A stretch of DNA of 13,135 bases from Erysipelotrichaceae bacterium UBA6182 (GTDB taxonomy: Bacteria > Bacillota_I > Bacilli_A > Erysipelotrichales > Erysipelotrichaceae): positions 1 through 13,135 of the forward strand of contig DITO01000020.1 of NCBI GenBank assembly GCA_002422065.1. Reading direction: 5' to 3'. Below, in pieces: positions 7,029-13,135 of the stretch. Both the position numbers and the translations under genes were made by a program. Under the pieces are notes generated by a model. It was not told the origin of the DNA. It searched no databases and worked only from the letters and a program-made list of their open reading frames with translations. The number at the start of each line of letters is the position of its first letter. Position 1 is the stretch's first letter.

Positions 7029-8233
7029 CAATTAGAGTAGTAGAACTATTTGCTGGCGTTGGTGGATTTAGAGTTGGTTTGACAAAAGCTTCTGACGTTT
7101 TTGAATTCGTGTGGGCAAACCAATGGGAACCCGGGAAGAAAACTCAGCATGCATTTGATTGTTATGTTACACACTTTGGAAAATCTCCTAATCATGTCAA
7201 TGAAGACATATCAAAGGTGAAATTTGATATTCCTGACCATGACCTCATGGTTGGTGGCTTCCCCTGTCAAGATTACTCTGTAGCAGCTACTGGAGCTAAA
7301 GGCATTCAAGGAAAAAAGGGTGTTCTCTGGTGGGAAATCCGCGACATTATCGAAGCTAAGCGCCCTAAGTACGTTTTGCTAGAGAATGTAGATCGTTTGA
7401 TTAAATCACCCTCTTCTCAGAGAGGCCGCGATTTTGGAATCATGTTGAAATCTCTGGATATGTTGGGATACACAACAGAGTGGAGAGTGATAAACGCTGC
7501 TGATTATGGCAACGCTCAACGTAGACGAAGAGTTTTTATATTTGCTTATAGGAATGATACAGACTTGTCATTAATCAATGGAAGTTTTGACAACGAGGAA
7601 TTGATATTAAATAAAGGGTTCTTCCCAAGCGCTTTTAAATGCACTAAAAGTGAGCATAAAAAAGCTGTTAATATCAATCTTTTTGATTATCCAGATTTGG
7701 TTGATATGACCAATCGTTTCTCAGCTCATTTCAAGAATGCGGGCATTTGTAGATTCGGAACAATAAAATCTATTGAAGTAGATCCTGTTCGTATTGCTTA
7801 CATTCCTTTAAAAAACGTTCTACAGATTGGGCGACTAGATGAGAAATACTTCTTAAAGTCAGATTTAAGCAAATGGGAGTACCTAAAAGGCTCAAAAAGT
7901 ATACCAAGAATCAAACCAAATGGTGACTCATATAATTACTCTGAAGGACCGATTGCTTTTCCAGATAATCTTGAAGTAGCTTCAAGAACAATGTTAACAA
8001 GTGAATCAAGCCTTAACAGATCAACACATGTTGTTAGAGATATAACAAGTGGGCAACTAAGATTATTGACAGAAATTGAGTGCGAACGTTTGAATGGTTT
8101 TGAAGATAATTGGACAAATACTGGCATGCCTCCCAAATTTAGATATTTCTGTATGGGAAACGCTTTAGTCGTTAACTTAATCGTCACGATGGGAAAAACT
8201 TTATGCTCATACTTGGGAGTCAATGAGAATTAA
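7025..8233 (+). CDS. DNA (cytosine-5-)-methyltransferase of the Sau3AI-like system
   Basis: 402 residues with the canonical m5C methyltransferase order: motif I FAGVGGF (9-15, AdoMet binding), motif IV GGFPCQDYS (77-85, catalytic C81), motif VI ENVDR (120-124), motif VIII QRRRRVF (165-171), a variable target-recognition region (about 190-330) and motif X GNALVV near residue 378. It transfers a methyl group from AdoMet to C5 of cytosine in its target, probably GATC given the Sau3AI-type partner, and protects host DNA. The start at 7025 is fixed by motif I. Its own ribosome binding site is poor: AGGG ends 16 bases upstream, suiting the overlapping four-codon ORF better. Vsr nearby is consistent with 5-methylcytosine as the product. 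Its stop overlaps that of the convergent HNH gene by four bases. Confidence 0.95.
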   Translation: MTIRVVELFAGVGGFRVGLTKASDVFEFVWANQWEPGKKTQHAFDCYVTHFGKSPNHVNEDISKVKFDIPDHDLMVGGFPCQDYSVAATGAKGIQGKKGVLWWEIRDIIEAKRPKYVLLENVDRLIKSPSSQRGRDFGIMLKSLDMLGYTTEWRVINAADYGNAQRRRRVFIFAYRNDTDLSLINGSFDNEELILNKGFFPSAFKCTKSEHKKAVNINLFDYPDLVDMTNRFSAHFKNAGICRFGTIKSIEVDPVRIAYIPLKNVLQIGRLDEKYFLKSDLSKWEYLKGSKSIPRIKPNGDSYNYSEGPIAFPDNLEVASRTMLTSESSLNRSTHVVRDITSGQLRLLTEIECERLNGFEDNWTNTGMPPKFRYFCMGNALVVNLIVTMGKTLCSYLGVNEN

Positions 8234-9027
8234 TACCAATCTGCATGTTTTTGTTTAAAGATTGTTAAATGCACTGTCAGGAAATCGTTTCTTTCAGAAT
8301 TCAGAAATTTGTCGTTAATGAATAGATTTCTACTAAGTTTGTATTCACCAAAAAGTTGTTTCTCAATTTCGTTACCTATTAAGATTCTCCCATTATCGAA
8401 TGAAATATGGTTTGACGACTCGAAGAGCTTGTCATGAATTGAACAAAGAAGAATTGCATTATTTGAATTAGATATTAAATTCATATCGTTATTGCATTGT
8501 GAGTATGGAATGATATGCGATGCAACTAATAAATCAGGAAGACTAACCTCGCACAAACAACATTTACACCCAAACTCATTAAATAAGTCTGTCCTCAATT
8601 TGTTTTGAATTGTTCTATTTCTGATTCGCATCTCTGCATTCAGATAAGCTTCAATATCGTTGATTTTTGAATTTACTATGTTTGAATCACTTAACAGCTC
8701 TTTATAATCGATTGGCTCACGATTTATACTTACGATAAGTTCTATAAGCTCAAGATTCGGTTCATCACTCTTACTCAGTAAGGTTATAATCGATGAATTA
8801 TCGTATTCTCTAAAAAGCTCTCGATGTTTCTCAGTGATACCGAAATACTCAAGAATATTGACACTTTCATATCCTGGTGATTCTAAATTTAATAGAATAT
8901 TGTCAATATCCCTATTTGATACTCCATATTTGATATACATTAACACTACATCGAAAATTGTATCCTGATTATACTTCCTAACAGTATTAAATTTTTCTTT
9001 CTTAGGAATGAATTGCGGAATATACAT
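8230..9027 (-). CDS. HNH endonuclease (HNH_2-like domain), last gene of the right-hand operon
   Basis: 265 residues. The C-terminal half (about 150-220) has an HNH_2-type ββα-metal nuclease domain: CCLC (156-159), ASHIIPYSQCNND (169-181, H171), NNAILLC (189-195), then IHDKLFES (197-204, H198) and SFDNGRI. Such domains are common in type II-like and defence nucleases. The N-terminal ~130 residues are helical and carry a GVSNRDID...EYFGI pattern shared with other HNH proteins of this kind; their role is unknown, perhaps DNA targeting. Its ATG overlaps the SNF2 gene's stop (TAATG), so the two are translationally coupled and probably act together. It is convergent with the methyltransferase with no room for a terminator between them. 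Confidence 0.85.
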   Translation of the reverse strand: MYIPQFIPKKEKFNTVRKYNQDTIFDVVLMYIKYGVSNRDIDNILLNLESPGYESVNILEYFGITEKHRELFREYDNSSIITLLSKSDEPNLELIELIVSINREPIDYKELLSDSNIVNSKINDIEAYLNAEMRIRNRTIQNKLRTDLFNEFGCKCCLCEVSLPDLLVASHIIPYSQCNNDMNLISNSNNAILLCSIHDKLFESSNHISFDNGRILIGNEIEKQLFGEYKLSRNLFINDKFLNSERNDFLTVHLTIFKQKHADWY

Positions 9028-10880
9028 TATTGGATACCCTTCCTAAAATATTCTTCTATATATTTCACATCTGAATCACTTAAATCAGACTCGAAACCAG
9101 GTTCAAAAAGTGGCACAATACTTCCTTCAATAATGTCAATCATCATTTGTTCTTTTTCAAGCAGTCTTTTGTGAACTATGCTATCAATTGAACCTTCTGA
9201 GAATATGTAAAAATAATTTACTTCATCATATTTTTTTAAACCTACACGATGAATTCTATCTTTAGATTGAATAAATTGAGCACCGTTAAAATTCTTATCA
9301 AGATATATCGCATTGTGACATGCTTTATGAAGTGATATAGACTCTGACACTGCAGCAGGGTTTGCAATAATTACCTTTAATGATAAATCAGTGTGGAATC
9401 TATCTATTATCTTTGCACGAGTATCGTTATCTATTTCACCATACAAAAGTTCACAAAAGATTCCATTATCTTCTAAAAAGTTCCTTAAAGATAAGATGTT
9501 CTTAACAAAGGTTGTCCAGATAACAGCCTTTTTATTTTTCCTATTTAATTGAATGTCTTCCAATAATCTTAATACTACTTTATATTTTTCCGGAACTTCA
9601 TTCATCTCATAGTTTTTAATCTTTTCAGACAGAATCGCCTGATTCAAACTAAGCCACTTTTCTCCTGTCAAATCTATAGAACTGGGGTTAGTTGATGCTT
9701 GCATTAATCTAATTAGTTTTGCTTTCTTTAACTCCATAATCAATGCTTCATCACTTAAGGAATAACTACTACTTAAAAAATCCGAAATTAGTGCATCATA
9801 GATTTCTTTTTGCACAGCTCCCATTTTCGCAATACTGGGTTCATTGTGAATAGGCACAGGAAGATTTAGATATTCTTTCTTAATCCTTATGTAAAACGGA
9901 TCGATGTTTGACATCAATTCTTTTACTTCAAACTCAGAGGGTGACTTCGAGAGCCTTTTTAACTCATGTAACCTGAACCCAACGACCTCTCTCTTCGGCC
10001 AAATAAAATCAAACAATGATAATAAATCTTGGTATCCGTTCGGAATTGGTGTACCTGTAAGTACAACTCTTGAAGTTGCATATTCAGCAAATTCTAAAGT
10101 ACTAACACTTCTTTTTGATGCAGGATTCTTAATCCTATGTGCTTCATCAAGTATAACCATACATTTAGAACTTTTTAAAAAGTGTGATATATCTTTACTC
10201 AAACCAATTAAACCTTCATAATTTATGAAGCTCACTTCACATAACTCAGTTTCATAGCGTCTTAAGTACTTCTTTTTACCCTCCCTGTCAAAGCTCGAAA
10301 GATTGATAATATCTGGTTCTACTCCGAAGCATTCAAAATACTCATTTTTCCACGGATAGAATGAAGACAATGGGCCAACAATCAAGATTCTATCTACTAA
10401 GTTTATTCCCTTGAGATATGAATAAGCTGCGTAAACTATGGATGTTTTTCCGGCTCCAGGCACTGAAAAGTTACATGAATTTAGTGAGTACGCCATATGA
10501 TACGAAGCTTTTGCTTGGTGTTCATATAGTCTTCTTGCTAATTTCTTTTCAGTCATTCGTAAAAACTCTACATAACCTTTATCGCTGTTGTTGAGGTTAT
10601 TCTTAATTTCTGATGCATTTTTCGCATGTGTTTCGAATTTATAGGCATCATTCAGAAACTCTTGATTTATCTGGACTAGACTCTCATCAAGTTTATAATC
10701 AATTTGATTATCATTCAAATACCCCAATAAATTCTCAAAATTAGCTTGGTTAAATGTCGCAATTATGCTCTGACCAATTATCTCGCCATTGACCAACTGT
10801 TTGATAAGATTTTGAACTCTTAGGCTAAGATCGTTAAATTCATCAATATTAAGAGTGTTATTAGTTTTTCTTAAAAACAT
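9027..10880 (-). CDS. SNF2-type superfamily 2 DNA helicase/translocase
   Basis: 617 residues, intact. Motifs in order: HQAKASYHMA (121-130), Walker A PGAGKTS (141-147), DEAH (245-248) in ILDEAHRIKNPAS, LTGTPIPN (274-281), a C-terminal RecA lobe from VIWTTFVKN (453-461), and motif VI QSKDRIHRVG (538-547) with its arginine finger. This is the SNF2/RAD54 arrangement of ATP-driven double-stranded DNA translocases. The Walker A reads GAGKT in place of the usual eukaryotic SNF2 GLGKT. The first ~110 residues are helical and unassigned. In defence systems such motors drive DNA remodelling or feed nucleases; two nucleases flank it here. The start at 10880 overlaps the ParB-like gene by 20 bases without a strong ribosome binding site, suggesting coupling; the stop overlaps the HNH start. 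Confidence 0.9.
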   Translation of the reverse strand: MFLRKTNNTLNIDEFNDLSLRVQNLIKQLVNGEIIGQSIIATFNQANFENLLGYLNDNQIDYKLDESLVQINQEFLNDAYKFETHAKNASEIKNNLNNSDKGYVEFLRMTEKKLARRLYEHQAKASYHMAYSLNSCNFSVPGAGKTSIVYAAYSYLKGINLVDRILIVGPLSSFYPWKNEYFECFGVEPDIINLSSFDREGKKKYLRRYETELCEVSFINYEGLIGLSKDISHFLKSSKCMVILDEAHRIKNPASKRSVSTLEFAEYATSRVVLTGTPIPNGYQDLLSLFDFIWPKREVVGFRLHELKRLSKSPSEFEVKELMSNIDPFYIRIKKEYLNLPVPIHNEPSIAKMGAVQKEIYDALISDFLSSSYSLSDEALIMELKKAKLIRLMQASTNPSSIDLTGEKWLSLNQAILSEKIKNYEMNEVPEKYKVVLRLLEDIQLNRKNKKAVIWTTFVKNILSLRNFLEDNGIFCELLYGEIDNDTRAKIIDRFHTDLSLKVIIANPAAVSESISLHKACHNAIYLDKNFNGAQFIQSKDRIHRVGLKKYDEVNYFYIFSEGSIDSIVHKRLLEKEQMMIDIIEGSIVPLFEPGFESDLSDSDVKYIEEYFRKGIQ

Positions 10881-12180
10881 CTTTAACTATTTTATCTTTC
10901 ATTTGTTCTGTCATCTTATTTATTTCTGAAAGGATTTTGTACAAATCTTGAATTGTCTTTTGATCTTTGCCATTGTGTTCATATCTAAAAATAGCTAGAT
11001 CAATATCAATCAGTTGAAGTTTTTCTAATGCACCTTCAGCTAAATCCTTAGGTTTATTTTCAGCATCTCTATTATTAATAGATTCTTTTGCCCTTCTAAA
11101 AATGGTATCTAACTTACTAGAGGTTTTGCTTATCCAGTAGTCCTCCCTTTGAATGACGTTATCAAAATGTTTACGTCTTAAGTCATCATTTGCTTCATCA
11201 ATGATTGGATCATGTTTTTTAACAAATTTTCCCCAAACATCTATATTAGAAAATATTCCTTTTTGATCAGTCTTCCCTCCCATTAGATTTCTAAAATCTT
11301 TGCCCTCATGTCCTTTTCTAATGTAGTGAAAAGCTACCTGTTCAAATTCTATAAAATCAGAATCCTTTGGTCTCCAATTTGCAGAGTATGTACCATTTCT
11401 AAAGTACTCAATCGTTTTATTTAGTTTAATAAAGTGATCTTCATACTTGCTTATAATTGAAAAGTGATTTGGTGCTTCAATATACTCTAGATAACGTACC
11501 ATCAGTTTGTATATATCATGCATCTCATTTGCGGCTTTTCCATTTTTTACACTTTTAATCATTCCCGCAATCTCATCAAATGTTTTTCCGCTTCTGACCA
11601 ACTTATCTACTTTTAGATATTTCTCTATAGGGTTATAATCAACCTTGTCATCTTCTCCCATTTGAATTTTAGTTTCTAAAACAAGCATTTCATCATCTGA
11701 GATGTTTCCAGGCAAAACTACACATAAGAAATACCTGAAATTTTCTTTATTAATATTTGGAAAATCTTTAGAATCAGAATAATAGATTCTTCGTATCAAT
11801 GACGCACGTCTGTTACCATCTATTATTCTTCCATCTTCAGTAATGATGCCATATTTTAGCTGACCATTTTGCGCTAAATCCTTTATAGTTTCCTGATTGC
11901 TAGTTATATTTGACTCCCAGATGAATTTTTCAATAAGTAAAAGATTCTCTTGAGAATCGACACTTAGTCTTTCGCCAGTATCTATCTCGTGCTCTCTACT
12001 TTTACTAGCAAACCTGTCATTTAGATGATTATATACCAACATTTCAATCGGAACTTTGTGTACATTAAATACTTTATCAGGCCTGATTGGTAGCTTAACT
12101 CCTGTCATAACAGGTTCAGTAGTTTGAACAACCTTTAGAATCTCATTTTCTCTAATTTTTTTGTTTAACTCAAATTGCAT
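10861..12180 (-). CDS. ParB/Srx-like N-terminal domain protein
   Basis: 439 residues. The N-terminal domain has the ParB/sulfiredoxin signature: VFNVHKVPIEML (37-48), then YGIITEDGRIIDGNRRASLI (110-129) with DGNRR at 121-125, the phosphate/nucleotide-binding motif of ParB CTPases and related nucleases. A following helical segment (about 165-200, VDKLVRSGKTFDEIAGMI) resembles the HTH of ParB-like proteins. The C-terminal half is helical and charged and unassigned. Relatives bind or clamp on DNA, and some ParB-fold proteins cleave DNA or hydrolyse nucleotides. Here it may recognise DNA or switch the SNF2/nuclease partners; that is inference. AAGGAGA sits 5 bases before its ATG, within the last codons of the upstream endonuclease gene. 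It is not a plasmid ParB: no parA or parS-like repeats are visible. Confidence 0.75.
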   Translation of the reverse strand: MQFELNKKIRENEILKVVQTTEPVMTGVKLPIRPDKVFNVHKVPIEMLVYNHLNDRFASKSREHEIDTGERLSVDSQENLLLIEKFIWESNITSNQETIKDLAQNGQLKYGIITEDGRIIDGNRRASLIRRIYYSDSKDFPNINKENFRYFLCVVLPGNISDDEMLVLETKIQMGEDDKVDYNPIEKYLKVDKLVRSGKTFDEIAGMIKSVKNGKAANEMHDIYKLMVRYLEYIEAPNHFSIISKYEDHFIKLNKTIEYFRNGTYSANWRPKDSDFIEFEQVAFHYIRKGHEGKDFRNLMGGKTDQKGIFSNIDVWGKFVKKHDPIIDEANDDLRRKHFDNVIQREDYWISKTSSKLDTIFRRAKESINNRDAENKPKDLAEGALEKLQLIDIDLAIFRYEHNGKDQKTIQDLYKILSEINKMTEQMKDKIVKDVFKKN

Positions 12181-12182
12181 AT

Positions 12183-12803
12183 TTATCTCCTTCTCTCAAT
12201 TTTTGCAAGCTTTTTATTAACAACGTTCTTATGTTTAACCATGAATGTGTCTGGACCTTCTAAACCGATTAGTATAATTGGATACTCTAACAATTCTTCG
12301 AAGACTCCCATGTATTCCTGATACTTCTCAAATGAACCTATCGAGCCATCAAACCCTCCTATTCGTTTTAAGTCATTAGTGGCAGTGATAATTATGCTTC
12401 CTATTGTTGTGATGGTTTTAGGGATTTTAGTCGATTTATTTGATATATACCCTTTAATAATATTCCATGCAGTGCCTTCTTCATGATTGAATGCAATTTC
12501 GAGTGATATACCATCTTTTTCAAAATCCAAACTCCATCGGTTTGTCTGATAACTTTTAAAGTTACTTTGAAATATTCTGACCTCTTTGTTCCATTCCTTG
12601 TGTACCATCCTTTCCTCTAAAATGTTTGTGAGCGGTTTTGAAATACTCTTGGTTCGGCCTACATATGCTTCTTGTTCTGAAACTATCTCATCATCATCAA
12701 TAGACAATAATTGTTCAACAATCTCATAAATCAGTCCTTCAAGCTTATTTTTGGCTTCTTCACTTATATTTGTGAGACCATATCTAGTTATTTTATATCT
12801 CAT
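12183..12803 (-). CDS. BglII/BstYI-family restriction endonuclease
   Basis: 206 residues, near the ~200-220 typical of BglII and BstYI. D93 and E102 (in SLDFEKDGISLEIAFNHEEG, 91-110) keep the D-x8-E spacing of BglII D84 and E93; BglII Q95 is replaced by A104. The following AWNIIKGYI, IGSIIITATNDLKRIGGFDG (134-153), GSFEKYQEY and PIILIGLE match a BglII-like subfamily that carries EVAFNH in this position. BglII cuts AGATCT and BstYI RGATCY; the target here is unknown. No methyltransferase lies in this operon. The ATG at 12803 has GGAG 7 bases upstream, and the stop is two bases before the ParB-like gene, so these are cotranscribed. It may be the sequence-specific nuclease of a multi-gene system. 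Confidence 0.78.
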   Translation of the reverse strand: MRYKITRYGLTNISEEAKNKLEGLIYEIVEQLLSIDDDEIVSEQEAYVGRTKSISKPLTNILEERMVHKEWNKEVRIFQSNFKSYQTNRWSLDFEKDGISLEIAFNHEEGTAWNIIKGYISNKSTKIPKTITTIGSIIITATNDLKRIGGFDGSIGSFEKYQEYMGVFEELLEYPIILIGLEGPDTFMVKHKNVVNKKLAKIERRR

Positions 12804-12826
12804 AAAAATTCTCCGTTTCGCAGATA

Positions 12827-13135
12827 TTAATAAACCTTAATCTGATAATAAAACTTATCAATAAACCCCTGCTCATTCGCCTCTAACAACTCTTGCCTAT
12901 ATCCATGTTCCAAATGATCTACTAAATCACTATTTCTCAGCTTCAGCTTCTCGATATATTGTTCCCCAATGATTCGATTACTCTTACTTGAGTTATTCGC
13001 TTTTGATGTAATCACCAGATTCCAAATATCATCACTATACATAAACGACCAAGGTAACACATGATCAATACTGATGTCATTGGAATCCAATAAATCATCT
13101 GTATAGAAATCTCTAACTTTACCATCTGGAAACTG
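12827..13135 (-). CDS. HNH endonuclease, C-terminal part (5' end beyond the window)
   Basis: The reading frame is open from the right edge to a TAA at 12827, giving 103 visible residues. They include SIDHVLPWSFMYSDDIWNLV followed by NNSSKSNRI, an HNH fold of the D-H-x-x-P-W-S / N-L-V / N-x-x-K type in which the histidine is the general base and the asparagine orients the site. The zinc-binding or N-terminal part is outside the window. A TTG at 13090 is only an internal codon, since coding-like sequence continues beyond it. The gene ends 23 bases before the BglII-like gene, so it is probably an upstream member of the same operon. Whether it belongs functionally or is just a neighbour cannot be judged from this fragment. 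Confidence 0.8.
   Translation of the reverse strand, partial: QFPDGKVRDFYTDDLLDSNDISIDHVLPWSFMYSDDIWNLVITSKANNSSKSNRIIGEQYIEKLKLRNSDLVDHLEHGYRQELLEANEQGFIDKFYYQIKVY

Noticed and set aside
10861..12180. Plasmid partition gene parB
   Set aside because: No parA, no parS-like repeats and no replication genes; only the N-terminal ParB-like fold is shared, and the neighbours are nucleases and an SNF2 motor.

Overview
The window is AT-rich and genes start behind AGGAGG-like ribosome binding sites. TGA is used as a stop codon (for example at the end of the XRE gene), and a lysogeny-style XRE/ImmA pair is present. This fits a low-GC Bacillota (Firmicutes) chromosome or mobile island; I cannot name a genus. 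No integrase, transposase, tRNA, rRNA or CRISPR array is visible. Almost every gene has a recognisable link to DNA conflict, so the window reads as a dense defence island.

Layout. (1) 50-1265, minus strand: an XRE-family repressor, an ImmA/IrrE metalloprotease and a very short conserved-looking ORF, closed by a rho-independent terminator. (2) 1437-5137, plus strand, divergent from the repressor: a UvrD/HelD-like helicase with an internal nuclease-like insertion and two C-terminal four-cysteine zinc fingers, then a nucleoside 2-deoxyribosyltransferase-like (NDT-like) protein with a C-terminal HTH. The helicase start lies in another frame from its body; the two join by a -1 shift at an A8 tract. 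(3) 5163-8233: a Sau3AI/MutH-type restriction-modification system. The endonuclease and a Vsr mismatch endonuclease are coupled on the minus strand, and the cytosine-5 methyltransferase diverges on the plus strand from overlapping promoters. (4) 8230-13135, minus strand: a tightly packed operon entering from beyond the right edge. Its order is HNH nuclease (5' end missing), BglII/BstYI-family endonuclease, ParB-like protein, SNF2-type helicase and a second HNH nuclease. It meets the methyltransferase tail to tail, sharing a TTAA that supplies both stop codons.

How the parts may work together. The restriction-modification block is conventional: the methyltransferase protects (probably GATC) sites, the Sau3AI-like enzyme cuts unprotected DNA, and Vsr repairs the T:G mismatches that arise when 5-methylcytosine deaminates. 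Methyltransferase expression may be tuned by a GATC inside its own -35 box and by a four-codon leader minigene. The right-hand operon combines two or three nuclease types with an ATP-dependent translocase and a ParB-like protein but no methyltransferase of its own; I do not recognise it as a named system, and it is the best candidate here for something undescribed. The helicase/NDT-like pair, flanked by a repressor/protease switch and carrying homopolymer tracts early in both genes, is the second candidate.
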